Source: an uncultured Oscillospiraceae bacterium (GTDB lineage: Bacteria > Bacillota_A > Clostridia > Oscillospirales > Oscillospiraceae). Taken from it: DNA of 64,000 nucleotides. The first letter of the stretch is position 1; each line of letters opens with the position of its first letter. Shown in pieces: positions 7,642 through 15,901 of this stretch. The stretch covers positions 1-64,000 of the forward strand of contig CALXGC010000059.1 of assembly GCA_944387755.1 (NCBI GenBank), written 5' to 3'. A model generated the notes under the pieces. That model saw only the letters and a program-made list of their open reading frames with translations. It was not told the origin of the DNA and did not search any database. The position numbers and the translations under genes were made by a program.

Positions 7642-7839
7642 CTACGCCTCCACCGTTTCCCCGTTCCGGAAGACCTTGCGGATATTTTTTTCCGCCTTGC
7701 TCCGGGGGAGCATAACCTCCCGGCCGCAGCCCTGACAGCGGAGCTTGAAGTCCATGCCCACACGCAGCACCAGCCACTCCTGACTGCCGCAGGGATGGGT
7801 TTTTTTCATCTTCAGCACGTCGTTTACATGGATGTCCAT
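7642..7839 (-). CDS. DUF951 zinc-ribbon-like protein
   Basis: The 65-aa protein matches the DUF951 family of small Firmicute proteins. It starts 'MDIHVNDVLKMKKTHPCGS', then has 'GMDFKLRCQGCGREVMLPRS' with a CX2C knuckle, and ends with a basic region. The DVLKMKK.HPCG and CxGCgr motifs are the family signature. Cys17, His/Cys neighbours and the CX2C pair could bind zinc. It starts only 6 nt after the response regulator gene's stop, so it is probably co-transcribed. Its function is unknown, though the family often sits near chromosome-partition or ychF genes. Confidence 0.85.
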   Translation of the reverse strand: MDIHVNDVLKMKKTHPCGSQEWLVLRVGMDFKLRCQGCGREVMLPRSKAEKNIRKVFRNGETVEA

Positions 7840-7845
7840 AGGCGC

Positions 7846-8538
7846 TTACACCTCCGCCATTTTAAATCCAATGCCCCAGACGGTCTTGATATACTCCCGG
7901 TCGCTGGCTTTGCCCAGCTTGGAGCGCAGATTGCTGATGTGTACGTTGACGGTGTTGTCGTCTCCGAAGTAGTCCTCTCCCCACACGTGCTGATAGATCT
8001 GCTCCCGCGTAAACACTTTTTTGGGGTACTCCATCAGCAGGGCCAGGATGTCGAACTCCCGTGCGGTCAGCGTCACAGGGATCCCTCCGGCGGTGACAGA
8101 AAACTCCTCCCGGTCCAGCAGCAGGTCCCCGCAGGCGAACTGCCGCTTCTTCCCCGCCGGAGCGGAGAACTTCTGCACCCGCCGGAGCTGGGCCTCCACC
8201 CGGGCCAGCACCTCCAGGTTGTCGAAGGGCTTTGGGATGAAGTCGTCCGCCCCCATGCGCAGCACGTTCACCTTGTCCTCGATGCCCGCCTTGGCGGACA
8301 GGACGATAATGGGCATGGTGCGCGTCTGGCGGATTTTCTGAATAAACGCCTCCCCCGTCAGGCCGGGGAGCATCAGGTCCAGCAGCACCAGGTCGAAGTC
8401 CTCCCGCTCCGCCCACAGCAGGCCCTCGCTGCCGGAGAAGGCCGCCTGGCTCCGGAACCCCCCGTCCCGCAGAATGGTGCACAGCAGATTGTTGATGTCC
8501 TGGTCGTCCTCTACCACCAGGACGCGTATGGATTCCAT
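7846..8538 (-). CDS. OmpR/PhoB-family response regulator (orphan)
   Basis: The 230-aa protein has a receiver domain (residues 1 to ~120) with the acidic pocket 'VVEDDQD', phospho-acceptor Asp54 in 'LVLLDLMLPGL', and the conserved Lys in 'FIPKPF'. It is followed by an OmpR-type winged helix (~130-228: 'LTAREFDILALLMEYPKKVFTREQIYQHVWG', 'VNVHISNLRSKL'). No histidine kinase gene lies nearby, so its kinase partner must be elsewhere. It sits between rarA and the DUF951 gene. Regulatory targets cannot be read from the sequence. Confidence 0.93.
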   Translation of the reverse strand: MESIRVLVVEDDQDINNLLCTILRDGGFRSQAAFSGSEGLLWAEREDFDLVLLDLMLPGLTGEAFIQKIRQTRTMPIIVLSAKAGIEDKVNVLRMGADDFIPKPFDNLEVLARVEAQLRRVQKFSAPAGKKRQFACGDLLLDREEFSVTAGGIPVTLTAREFDILALLMEYPKKVFTREQIYQHVWGEDYFGDDNTVNVHISNLRSKLGKASDREYIKTVWGIGFKMAEV

Positions 8539-8575
8539 GGGCTGTTCCTTCCTTTCTCGGTTTTCGCTGTCTCCA

Positions 8576-8600
8576 GCCTTCCCCCCGCCGGGGGGAAGGC
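8576..8600. repeat. GCCTTCCCC palindrome, solo copy
   Basis: A near-perfect palindrome, GCCTTCCCCCC then GGGGGGAAGGC, lies between rarA and the response regulator gene. It is a single copy of the module found in repeat clusters 3, 4 and 9, and could act as an mRNA 3'-end hairpin. Confidence 0.7.
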
Positions 8601-8610
8601 CGTTCAGCCC

Positions 8611-9873
8611 CTACTTCTTGATTTCCTCCCAGTAGCGCCGGGCGGCCTGTTCGGTTTTGTTGTCCCCGTACTGGTAGTATCTCCGGTTTTTCAGCGCGTC
8701 GGGCAGGTACTGCTGCCTCACCCAGTGGTTGGGGAAATTGTGGGGATAGAGATAGCCCTGTTCCCGCTCCTGCCCGGCGGAGTCGGCGTGGACGTTCTGA
8801 AGCTCCCTGGGGATGTCCCCGGTGCGGCCGGCCTTTACGTCGGCCATCGCCCCGTCGATGGCCATACAGGCGGCGTTGGACTTGGGCCAGGTGGCCAGGA
8901 GAATGGCCGCCTCGGCCAGGGGCAGTCTGGCCTCCGGGAGGCCGAGCTGAAGGGCGCTGTCCACGCAGGCCTTGACGATGGGGACCGCCTGAGGATAGGC
9001 CAGGCCGATGTCCTCGCTGGCGGAGCACAGCAGGCGGCGGATGGCGGTGATCATGTCCCCCGCCTCCAGCAGGCGGGCCAGGTAGTGGACCGCCGCGTCC
9101 GGGTCGGAGCCCCGCAGGGATTTCATCAGGGCGGAGGCGATGTCAAAGTGGCTGTCCCCCTCCCGGTCATAGCGCATGGCGGATTTCTGGGCCGCCGTCC
9201 GGGCGTCCTCCAGAGAGATGAAGAACTTCCCGTCCGCCTGCCGGGCGGCGGAGGAGAGCAGCTCCAGGGCGTTCATGGCCTTTCGGATGTCCCCGCCGCA
9301 GGCGGAGGCCAGGTGCTCCCGCACGCCGTCCTCCAGCACCAGATTGCCCCCCATGCGCCCGTTGAGCAGGTCCACCCCCCGGTCGATGGCGGGGAGGGCG
9401 TCCTCCGCCGTAATCTGCTTAAACTCAAACACGGTGGACCGGGAGAGCACCGCCCCGAACACATAGAAAAACGGGTTCTCGGTGGTGGAGGCAATGAGGG
9501 TGATCTTCCCGTTCTCCATGAACTCCAGCAGGGACTGCTGCTGCTTTTTGTTAAAGTACTGAATCTCGTCCAGGTAGAGCAGCACCCCCTCCGGGGCCAT
9601 CAGGGTGCCGATGTCGGCGATAATCTCTTTGATGTCCGCAATGGAGGCGGTGGTGGCGTTGAGCCGGTGGAGGGGCCGGTTGGTGCGCTGGGCGATGATA
9701 TTGGCCACGGTGGTCTTGCCCGTCCCCGAGGGGCCGTAGAAAATCAGGTTGGGGATGTCGCCCCCCTCGATAATCCGGCGCAGCAGGCCGTCCTTCCCCA
9801 AAATATGCCGCTGGCCCACCACCTCGTCCAGGGTTTTGGGCCGGATCTCATCCGCTAAGGGCCGGTAGGCCAT
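8611..9873 (-). CDS. rarA: Replication-associated recombination protein A (RarA/MgsA)
   Basis: The 420-aa AAA+ ATPase belongs to the RarA/MgsA/WRNIP1 family, which acts at stalled replication forks and gaps. It opens with 'PLADEIRPKTLDEVVGQRHILG'. Walker A is GPSGTGKTT (residues ~47-55) and Walker B is LLYLDEIQYF (~103). Sensor 1 is 'ASTTENP'. The C-terminal clamp-loader-like tetramerisation region contains 'QAVPIVKACVDSALQLGLPEARLPLAEA' and 'YLYPHNFP'. The length is normal for the family. I chose ATG 9873 with an AGGAG site; a longer frame overlaps the upstream gene. Confidence 0.95.
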   Translation of the reverse strand: MAYRPLADEIRPKTLDEVVGQRHILGKDGLLRRIIEGGDIPNLIFYGPSGTGKTTVANIIAQRTNRPLHRLNATTASIADIKEIIADIGTLMAPEGVLLYLDEIQYFNKKQQQSLLEFMENGKITLIASTTENPFFYVFGAVLSRSTVFEFKQITAEDALPAIDRGVDLLNGRMGGNLVLEDGVREHLASACGGDIRKAMNALELLSSAARQADGKFFISLEDARTAAQKSAMRYDREGDSHFDIASALMKSLRGSDPDAAVHYLARLLEAGDMITAIRRLLCSASEDIGLAYPQAVPIVKACVDSALQLGLPEARLPLAEAAILLATWPKSNAACMAIDGAMADVKAGRTGDIPRELQNVHADSAGQEREQGYLYPHNFPNHWVRQQYLPDALKNRRYYQYGDNKTEQAARRYWEEIKK

Positions 9874-9895
9874 AGACGCTCGCTCCTCTCTCCGT

Positions 9896-10579
9896 TTATC
9901 CGTTCCGCGCCTCCCGGCGCACGGCGGAGGCCGGCTCCGCCAGTCCCGCCGCCCGGCACATCTTCTCTTTCCCCACAAAATTCACCAGGGCAATGGCCCG
10001 GCCCACGCCGATCATGGCCGCCACCGTGCCCACGCCCACCCCTACAATCCGTCCGGCGGCCAGCAGGCCCAGAACGCAGGTGACGGACACGCAGCCGACG
10101 TCAAACACGTTTTTGGCAAAGCCCTGTCCCCGGCCCAGCTTCTCCGCCACGGCCACCACGATGCCGTCGCCGGGGTTGGGAATCAGCTTCATGTTCACCG
10201 TGATGGCCGCCCCCGCGCCGGTGAAGAAGATGGCCGCCAGCAGCAGCAGAAAATTCATGGCGAAGCTGTGCTCCGCCGCCTGATAGGGGATGGCGGCGCT
10301 GTAGAGGTTCAGCACCCGGCTGAAAACCAGGCTCAGCGGAAACTGGAGCAGGTCGGTGAGGCGGCTGTTTTTCCCCCGCAGGACAAACTGCCCCAGCACA
10401 AACAGGCCGTACAGCAGAAACGTCATGTCCCCGAAGTTCAGCCCCCAGATCTCCGACACCCCGAAGGCGATGGAGATGATGGGGGACACGCCCAGCCCCG
10501 TCTTGGTGTTCAGCGTCAGCCCCAGCGCCAGTATCAGCATGCCAAACAGATAGATCAGCCAGCGGTTTACCGTTCTCAA
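9896..10579 (-). CDS. YczE/YitT-like membrane protein
   Basis: The 227-aa integral membrane protein has five or six hydrophobic helices, starting 'NRWLIYLFGMLILALGLTLNTKTGLGVSPI'. The Gly-rich 'ALGL.LN..TGLGVSP' start and the later 'NPGDGIVVAVAEKLG' loop are characteristic of the YczE/YyaS (DUF6198) group of Firmicute membrane proteins with no proven role. The frame starts at a TTG (10579) preceded by GAGGGGAG, a good ribosome site. It is 37 nt downstream of the DUF2500 gene and 22 nt upstream of rarA, so the three are probably one transcript. Confidence 0.78.
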   Translation of the reverse strand: MRTVNRWLIYLFGMLILALGLTLNTKTGLGVSPIISIAFGVSEIWGLNFGDMTFLLYGLFVLGQFVLRGKNSRLTDLLQFPLSLVFSRVLNLYSAAIPYQAAEHSFAMNFLLLLAAIFFTGAGAAITVNMKLIPNPGDGIVVAVAEKLGRGQGFAKNVFDVGCVSVTCVLGLLAAGRIVGVGVGTVAAMIGVGRAIALVNFVGKEKMCRAAGLAEPASAVRREARNG

Positions 10580-10616
10580 CCGTATTTCTCCCCTCGCCGC
10601 TCAGATTGTCCGGGCC

Positions 10617-11006
10617 TCACTGCCGCTGAAACCCCTGGTAGCGGGTGCCCTGGAAGGTGAGCCTCCCCCGGTCCCCCTCCACCAGCATTCCGTACTCTGT
10701 ATCGGGGACCTGAAACTCCATCCGGTCCCCGCTCTCCACCTGGAACGTGGCGTAATAGAAGGTCCGGCTGGAGGTGTGCCCCATGTGATGCTCATCCCCG
10801 GCGCGGCGCCAGGTCTGCACGTCCAGCCGCTTGGTCACCACCTCCGCCTCCACCGTCAGCACCGGGGAGTCGTTGTTCTTCTTCCACTGGGCGGCTCCCT
10901 GGACTGCGCGGACCAGCATGGTGACAAATACAAGGATAAAACCGGCCATCACAATCACAGGGACAATGGTGAACATAAGGCCGAGGCCCGTGTCGTAACC
11001 CATCAT
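10617..11006 (-). CDS. DUF2500-like membrane-anchored protein
   Basis: The 129-aa product starts at one of two adjacent ATGs (11006 or 11003) after AAAGGAG. A hydrophobic helix (residues ~8-32) is followed by a small beta-rich domain: 'VEAEVVTKRLDVQTWRRAG', 'YYATFQVESGDRMEFQVPDTEYGMLVEGDRGRLTFQG'. The 'a.VV.KR...', 'yyatFe...G.r.ef.v....yg.l..GD.G.Lt.qGtry..F' pattern is the DUF2500/YhhM signature. Its role is unknown; the domain probably faces outward. Likely co-transcribed with the YczE-like gene. Confidence 0.8.
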   Translation of the reverse strand: MMGYDTGLGLMFTIVPVIVMAGFILVFVTMLVRAVQGAAQWKKNNDSPVLTVEAEVVTKRLDVQTWRRAGDEHHMGHTSSRTFYYATFQVESGDRMEFQVPDTEYGMLVEGDRGRLTFQGTRYQGFQRQ

Positions 11007-11027
11007 GTCAAACGCTCCTTTTCCTGT

Positions 11028-11063
11028 TGTTCCCGCCCCCTGGGGGCGCAAAAGAATTGGGAC
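11028..11063. repeat. Short dispersed repeat, copy 2
   Basis: TGTTCCCGCCCCCTG, a G-rich arm and CAAAAGAATTGGGAC, matching the element at 3250-3291. It lies in the short gap between nth and the DUF2500 gene, ending 3 nt from the nth stop. Confidence 0.6.
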
Positions 11064-11066
11064 TTC

Positions 11067-11723
11067 TCATTCAGAAGGCGGCTGGTTATTTTGGGTGAAG
11101 TGGTCGCACCAGGGGCGCAGGGTACAGCGTCCGCACTGGGGCCGGCGGGCGATGCATACCGCCCGGCCGTGGAGGACCATCCGGTGGCAGAAGTTGTTGG
11201 ACTCCTCCGGGGGGAGGACCTGCCGGAGCTGCTGTTCCACCTTGGCCGGGTCCCTGGACCCGTCGGTGAGGCCCAGCAGGCCGGTGATGCGGATGCAGTG
11301 GGTGTCCGCCACCACCACGCCGGGGGTGTGGTACACGTCCCCCAGAATCAGGTTTGCGGTCTTGCGCCCCACGCCGGGGAGCTTCAGCAGCTCCTCCATG
11401 GTATCGGGGACCTTTCCGCCGTAGCTGTCCAGCAGCATTTGGGCGCAGCGGACAATGTCCCGCGCCTTGGCCCGGAAGAAGCCGGTGGAGTGTATGTACT
11501 GTTCCACCTCCGCCACGCTGGCCCCCGCCAGGGCCTCCAGGGTGGGGAAGCGGGCGAAGAGGGCGGGCGTCACCTTGTTGACCCGCTCGTCGGTGCACTG
11601 TGCCGCCAGGCGCACGGCAAACAGCAGCTCATAGTCCTTGTCATACTCCAGGGAACACAGGCTGTCCGGATAGAGCGCCTTGAGCGCGCCGACAATATTC
11701 CAAACTTCTTCTTTTGTCTTCAT
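11067..11723 (-). CDS. nth: Endonuclease III (DNA glycosylase/AP lyase)
   Basis: The 218-aa base-excision-repair enzyme removes oxidised pyrimidines and cleaves abasic sites. The helix-hairpin-helix 'LLKLPGVGRKTANLIL' carries catalytic Lys121, and the following 'VVVADTHC' carries catalytic Asp140. The C-terminal [4Fe-4S] motif is complete: Cys190-X6-Cys197-X2-Cys200-X5-Cys206. The length is typical. It lies immediately upstream of the DUF2500-YczE-rarA series, consistent with a loosely DNA-repair-themed minus-strand group. Confidence 0.97.
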   Translation of the reverse strand: MKTKEEVWNIVGALKALYPDSLCSLEYDKDYELLFAVRLAAQCTDERVNKVTPALFARFPTLEALAGASVAEVEQYIHSTGFFRAKARDIVRCAQMLLDSYGGKVPDTMEELLKLPGVGRKTANLILGDVYHTPGVVVADTHCIRITGLLGLTDGSRDPAKVEQQLRQVLPPEESNNFCHRMVLHGRAVCIARRPQCGRCTLRPWCDHFTQNNQPPSE

Positions 11724-11907
11724 ACAGGTCTCCTCCGCCGGGCAGAATACGAAATCAGTTTATTATATCACAGCCCGCCGGGAAATTCGACGGGTCCGCG
11801 AAAGATTTTCCCGGTTTCAGCGGGTATGATTTTCCGGTCCCTGGGAGATACTTCCTGTAAAAGGCCTCCGTCCAGGAGGCGGACAGATTGGAACAGGAGG
11901 TATTTGT

Positions 11908-12336
11908 ATGGAAATCAAGGACCTGATGAACCCCAACGCCGTCACCATCGAGCCCACCGCCTCGGCGGCTCTGGCCGCCCGGCTGCTCAGCCGGCACAAT
12001 GTGGGGGCGCTCCCCGTGTGCGGGGAGGACCGCCGCCTCCGGGGGGTGGTGACAGACCGGGACATCGTGCTCCGGTGCGTGGCGGCGGAGGAGGACCCCG
12101 CCCAGACCCCGGTGCGGGACATCATGACCCGGAGCTGCACCGCCGTCTCCCCCCACGACGACTGCCGGGCCGCCGCCCGGCTGATGGCCGCCCAGCAGGT
12201 CCGCCGCCTGCCTGTGGTGGAGGAGGGCAGGCTGGTGGGCATGATCTCCCTGTCCGACCTGGCCCGGAGCCGGCGCTATGACATGGAGGCCGCCCAGGCC
12301 CTGGGGGAGATCTCGGAGAACATTCTCCGCCGCTGA
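11908..12336 (+). CDS. CBS-domain pair protein
   Basis: The 142-aa protein consists of two tandem CBS motifs (residues ~7-60 and ~70-125: 'VRDIMTRSCTAVSPHDDCRAAARLMAAQQVRRLPVVEEGRLVGMISLSDLARSR'). These form a Bateman module, which typically binds adenine nucleotides and senses energy state. No catalytic domain is fused, so it may act in trans on another protein. The ATG follows an AGGAGG site. It is a single-gene unit with its own terminator. Confidence 0.9.
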   Translation: MEIKDLMNPNAVTIEPTASAALAARLLSRHNVGALPVCGEDRRLRGVVTDRDIVLRCVAAEEDPAQTPVRDIMTRSCTAVSPHDDCRAAARLMAAQQVRRLPVVEEGRLVGMISLSDLARSRRYDMEAAQALGEISENILRR

Positions 12337-12350
12337 GGCGGAACGGCAAG

Positions 12351-12391
12351 GGACCGGAGCGCGGAAAGCCGCGCCCCGGTCCGTTGTTTTT
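12351..12391 (+). terminator. Intrinsic terminator after the CBS gene
   Basis: GGACCGG-a-GCGCGG pairs with CCGCGC-c-CCGGTCC, followed by TTGTTTTTG. Confidence 0.8.
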
Positions 12392-12414
12392 GCTTCAGAT
12401 TATTTCGGGTTCTC

Positions 12415-14280
12415 TCAGCCCTCCAGCGTCTTCCCATAGAGGGGCGCGGTGTGCGTCTCATCCAGGGCCCCCAGCTCCCGCAGCAGGGAGAGGGTGTGGG
12501 AGGCGTTGGGGGTGAGGGTGATGGTGAAGGTGGCGCCATAGGTCTCCGAGGCGGGCCGGCCGCTGTGGTCCGGCTTCTCCGGCAGCTCTATGGTGAAGCA
12601 CAGGTCGGTGGAACAGGTGTTCTCCATCCGCTCCCGGCTGTAGTCCAGCAGATAGCGCACGCCGATGGTCCCCCCGGCGAAGTCCTGCTTCATGGCGTCC
12701 CACAGCGCCTGGGCGGAGCCGTCAATATACACGTCCTCATAGAGCTGGCGCTGGGTGTTCCACACGTTGGACAGATAGGCCTCCACCAGGCGGCCCTTCT
12801 CGTATTGGGCAAAGTTATAGGATTTTTCCGCGGTATCCCGGTCCGTGACAATCCCGTTGGCCAGGTTTGTGAGGGTCCCCTCCGTCTCCAGGTCCGCCGC
12901 GGAAAGCGGTATGCCGTAGTACTGCCGGGTCATTGTGCCGCCGCCGGCAAGGCGGTAGTTCAGCTCCAGGTTCAGCCACCCCTCCGCGCCGGTCTCCTGG
13001 TCGTACTGCCGGTCCTCCATGCCGGAGGCCAGCTTGTGAATCTGGGTGATCTGCCGGATGTCCTCCGGGTCTGTAAACGTCAGAAGGCCGGTGCCGCTGT
13101 CGTATGGACAGCCGTCCAGGCCGTAGACCGTCACCTCCGTCACCTGCTCCGGGGCCGGCACGCGGGTCTCATAGCCGAAGCCGTCCAGGCTCACCCCCAG
13201 GCACAGCACCAGCATGGCCGCTCCCAGGCACAGGCTCCCCTTCCAGGCTCTGAGCACCCGGAAGGATTTTTTCAGCAGCATTTCCGCCGCAAAACAGCCA
13301 ATCACGCCCCAGAGCGCCACCCAGAAGGTGAGGGCGGCGGCGCTGCTCTGGTTCAGAATGGCGGCGGACCACACCCCGCCGGTGAGGCCGGCGCAGAAGG
13401 CGAAGCCGTACCGGAACACCGGGCGGACGATCCGTACCGCCACCACGTCTCCGGCGGTCTCCACATGCCGGGCGCGGTACACCAGCAGGGCGGCCAGGGC
13501 GAAGACCGCGCCAAGGGCGGCGTAGACAGCCACGGCGGAGGGATCGTCCAGATAGGGCTTGGAACCCTCGTAGTAGGTCTGCACGCCCTGTTCCAGCCGG
13601 ATGAAGGGGGTCAGCCAGTACACCGCATCCCACAGCTCGACGGGAAAGTTCCGGAAGCCGAACAGGAACTCATAGCACACCCCTTCCACCAGGTTGGTCA
13701 CGGCCCAGGCCAGGAAGTTCAAAATGCCGCAGAACAGGGGCAGGGCCACCAGGTGGCCGGTGAACATGGCGCAGAACACGGCGAAGGAGTAGAAGAACAG
13801 GCAGGCGCCGCTCTGCACCAGCAGCCACTGGGTCAGGGGCCACAGGTCCAGACAGCCCAGGGCGGCCTCCACCGCGACGGTGAGGGCGTACACCGCCAGA
13901 TGGGGCAGCAGCAGGAAGGACAGGCCCGCCAGGTAGTGGGAGGTAAACAGGGCCTCCCGCCGCACAGGCAGGGCGTGCATGGTGCAGGCGGAGCGGCTGG
14001 AGTACAGGTAGGAGAACACCGCCATGGCGCACACCACGCCGGCCACCGCGGCGGACATCAGGCCAAACACCAGCACCTCCAGGGGATTATCCTGGGCCAT
14101 TTCAGCCAGGCGGGTTCCCACAGAGGTCAGGCCGGGGTGTCCGCCCTGAAGGGCGGTGCTCAGCAGAGGCAGGGGAAGCAGCAGCAGCCACTGGGCCCCG
14201 TACAGCGCCCAGATGGGCCAGAACCGCAGAAACGTCTTCCCATACAGGGTTCCGTTAAAGAACGATGTCCCGGACCGCAT
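12415..14280 (-). CDS. ABC transporter membrane subunit
   Basis: The 621-aa protein has about six hydrophobic helices in the first 270 residues and further helices near 300-375, then a soluble C-terminal domain of about 240 residues. This is the layout of Firmicute ABC-2/YtrC-like permeases partnered with GntR-controlled ATPases. ATG 14280 is preferred because GGAGGTGA lies 6 nt upstream, inside the end of the ATPase gene; the two genes overlap by 26 bp. The substrate is unknown. Related Ytr-type systems respond to cell-wall-active antibiotics, so an envelope-stress role is plausible but inferred. Confidence 0.8.
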   Translation of the reverse strand: MRSGTSFFNGTLYGKTFLRFWPIWALYGAQWLLLLPLPLLSTALQGGHPGLTSVGTRLAEMAQDNPLEVLVFGLMSAAVAGVVCAMAVFSYLYSSRSACTMHALPVRREALFTSHYLAGLSFLLLPHLAVYALTVAVEAALGCLDLWPLTQWLLVQSGACLFFYSFAVFCAMFTGHLVALPLFCGILNFLAWAVTNLVEGVCYEFLFGFRNFPVELWDAVYWLTPFIRLEQGVQTYYEGSKPYLDDPSAVAVYAALGAVFALAALLVYRARHVETAGDVVAVRIVRPVFRYGFAFCAGLTGGVWSAAILNQSSAAALTFWVALWGVIGCFAAEMLLKKSFRVLRAWKGSLCLGAAMLVLCLGVSLDGFGYETRVPAPEQVTEVTVYGLDGCPYDSGTGLLTFTDPEDIRQITQIHKLASGMEDRQYDQETGAEGWLNLELNYRLAGGGTMTRQYYGIPLSAADLETEGTLTNLANGIVTDRDTAEKSYNFAQYEKGRLVEAYLSNVWNTQRQLYEDVYIDGSAQALWDAMKQDFAGGTIGVRYLLDYSRERMENTCSTDLCFTIELPEKPDHSGRPASETYGATFTITLTPNASHTLSLLRELGALDETHTAPLYGKTLEG

Positions 14281-15157
14281 AGTTCTCACCTCCCAGCTCA
14301 TAAATAAAGATCTCCTCCAGGGACAGGGGCAGGGCCTCCAGAAACAGGGGATTCAGGGCGGCCAGCTTGGCGCGGGCCTCCTGAAGGTTTCCCCGGACAA
14401 TCAGGGTGTGGACCCGGCCCACCTGGGTCACATGGAGCACGTTCAGGCTCTCCGGCAGCTGGGGCATCTCCCCCTCCGGAAAGGCCGCCTGAATTTTCAA
14501 AACGTTGTCCTGCAAATCGGTGAGGGACCGCTCCAGCAGGACCTTGCCGCGGGACAGAATGCCCACATGGTCGCACACGTCCTCCAGCTCCCGCAGGTTG
14601 TGGGAGGACACCAGCACCGTGGTCCCCCGCTGTGCCACGTCCCCCATGAGCAGGGACCACACCTGCCGGCGCATCACCGGGTCCAGGCCGTCCACCGGCT
14701 CGTCCAGCACCAGAATTTCCGGCTGGCAGCACAGGGCGAGCCAGAAGGCCGACTGCTTCTGCATACCCTTGGACAGGCGGCGGATGGGCTGCCTCTCGTC
14801 CACGGCGGGGAAGGCCTCCTTCAGCGCCCGGTACCGCTTGTCGTCGAACTGGGGGTAGAGCCCGCGGTAAAATTTCATCATGTCGTGGGTGGAGGCGGAC
14901 AGGAAGTAATAGAGGTCGTCGGGAATCCAGGCCATTTTCTGCTTCACCGCCGGATTCTCGTACACCTCCTGCCCGTCCACCCGGATGGACCCGGCGTCAG
15001 GCCGGTACACCCCCATGATGTGCCGCAGAATGGTGGACTTGCCCGCGCCGTTGGGCCCCACCAGGCCATAGATGGAGCCTCCCTCCACCGACATGGTCAG
15101 GCCGTCCAGGGCGCGGAAGCCGTCAAAGCTCTTGACCACATTGTTTACCTGAATCAC
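14255..15157 (-). CDS. ABC transporter ATP-binding protein
   Basis: The 300-aa ATPase has Walker A GPNGAGKS (residues 34-41), a Q-loop region at 'KMAWIPDD', a signature that reads LSKGM instead of LSGGQ, Walker B 'ILVLDEPVDGLD' and the H-loop 'VLVSSHNL'. A C-terminal domain of about 80 residues follows the core, as in CcmA/YtrB-type exporters. The start is GTG 15157, overlapping the regulator's TGA as GTGA, with AAGGAGG upstream, so translation is coupled. Order on the minus strand is GntR regulator, ATPase, permease. Confidence 0.93.
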   Translation of the reverse strand: MIQVNNVVKSFDGFRALDGLTMSVEGGSIYGLVGPNGAGKSTILRHIMGVYRPDAGSIRVDGQEVYENPAVKQKMAWIPDDLYYFLSASTHDMMKFYRGLYPQFDDKRYRALKEAFPAVDERQPIRRLSKGMQKQSAFWLALCCQPEILVLDEPVDGLDPVMRRQVWSLLMGDVAQRGTTVLVSSHNLRELEDVCDHVGILSRGKVLLERSLTDLQDNVLKIQAAFPEGEMPQLPESLNVLHVTQVGRVHTLIVRGNLQEARAKLAALNPLFLEALPLSLEEIFIYELGGENYAVRDIVL

Positions 15158-15525
15158 GCGCTCTCTCCTCCTTCCAGCCTGCGCACCCGTTCCATCAGCA
15201 CTTCCCCGCTGAGGCCCAGATACAAAAGCTCCGCCGTCACCGCGTCAAAGCGGACCAGCAGCTCCTCCCGCCGGCCCTGGTCCACCCCCGTGTGGGGAGC
15301 GGCAAAGGAGCCCTTTCCGGGTACCGAGTACAGATACCCCTCCGCCTCCAGGGCCTCATAGGCCCGCTGGATGGTGTTGGGGTTGATGGCCAGCGTACTG
15401 GCCAGGGTGCGCACCGAGGGCAGCTTCTCTCCCTCCCGGACGACCCCCGTGACCATCAGGCGGCGCAGGCCGTCCCGCACCTGTTCATAGATGGGCCGGG
15501 CGTCCCGATAGTCCAGATTCAGCAT
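15154..15525 (-). CDS. GntR-family (YtrA-type) repressor
   Basis: The 123-aa regulator has an N-terminal winged helix ('PIYEQVRDGLRRLMVTGVVREGEKLPSVRTLASTLAINPNTIQRAYEALEAEGYLYSVPGKGSF') and only a short helical tail. This is the YtrA subfamily, which usually represses its own ABC transporter operon. ATG 15525 with an AAGGAGG site is chosen; the 30-residue upstream extension would include the promoter. Gene order and overlap with the ABC genes support autoregulation through the candidate operator at 15561-15585. Confidence 0.92.
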   Translation of the reverse strand: MLNLDYRDARPIYEQVRDGLRRLMVTGVVREGEKLPSVRTLASTLAINPNTIQRAYEALEAEGYLYSVPGKGSFAAPHTGVDQGRREELLVRFDAVTAELLYLGLSGEVLMERVRRLEGGESA

Positions 15526-15560
15526 CGGCGCTTCCTCCTTCCTGGTTCCAGCGGCGTTCC

Positions 15561-15615
15561 ACTGTATGAACCGTATTAGTACACTCAATATATCCAGATC
15601 CAGCTGGAAAGTCAA
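15561..15615 (-). promoter_or_regulatory. Promoter and candidate GntR operator
   Basis: On the minus strand TTGACT (15610-15615), a 17-bp spacer and TATATT (15587-15592) form a good sigma-A promoter. Just downstream, 15561-15585 holds an imperfect inverted repeat (AGTGTAC arm and ATACAGT arm about 11 bp apart), well placed for a YtrA-type repressor to block initiation. Confidence 0.6.
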
Positions 15616-15654
15616 TTAAGAAGCGTTTAAGATTTTTTGAAACCGCCTTCAAAA

Positions 15655-15809
15655 AGCCTTCCCCCCACCGGGGGGAAGGTGGCGCGAAGCGCCGGATGAG
15701 GGGGCGGACGTATGCGGGGAACGCAATCCCCCGCCGCCTTCGGCGGCACCCCCTTTCAAAAGGGGGCACATGGCGGTCGTATCCGTGGGGCGCGGCGGCC
15801 CGGCGCACC
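15655..15809. repeat. Modular palindromic repeat cluster 2
   Basis: In order: the GCCTTCCCCCC/GGGGGGAAGG palindrome, a GGCGC-GAA-GCGCC hairpin (15681-15693), the GCCGCC-TTC-GGCGGC hairpin, CCCCCTTTCAAAAGGGGG, and a GGGGCGCGGCGGCCCGGCGC module. No gene is present. It ends just before the methyltransferase promoter. Confidence 0.85.
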
Positions 15810-15815
15810 TTCTGT

Positions 15816-15844
15816 TTGACATCGGGCCGATTTTCCGGTAATCT
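15816..15844 (+). promoter_or_regulatory. Promoter of the methyltransferase pair
   Basis: Consensus TTGACA (15816-15821), a 17-bp spacer and TAATCT (15839-15844), about 58 nt upstream of the start at 15902. Confidence 0.65.
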
Positions 15845-15901
15845 GAGAAGGCGGGCATGGACTGGTTTCCGGCGCCCGGAACGACAAAGAGAAGAGGGGA
15901 A

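Noticed and set aside
6283..9858. 1191-residue plus-strand open frame across several minus-strand genes
   Set aside because: Low-complexity shadow opposite the radical SAM, response regulator and rarA genes. It runs through repeats and has no motif.
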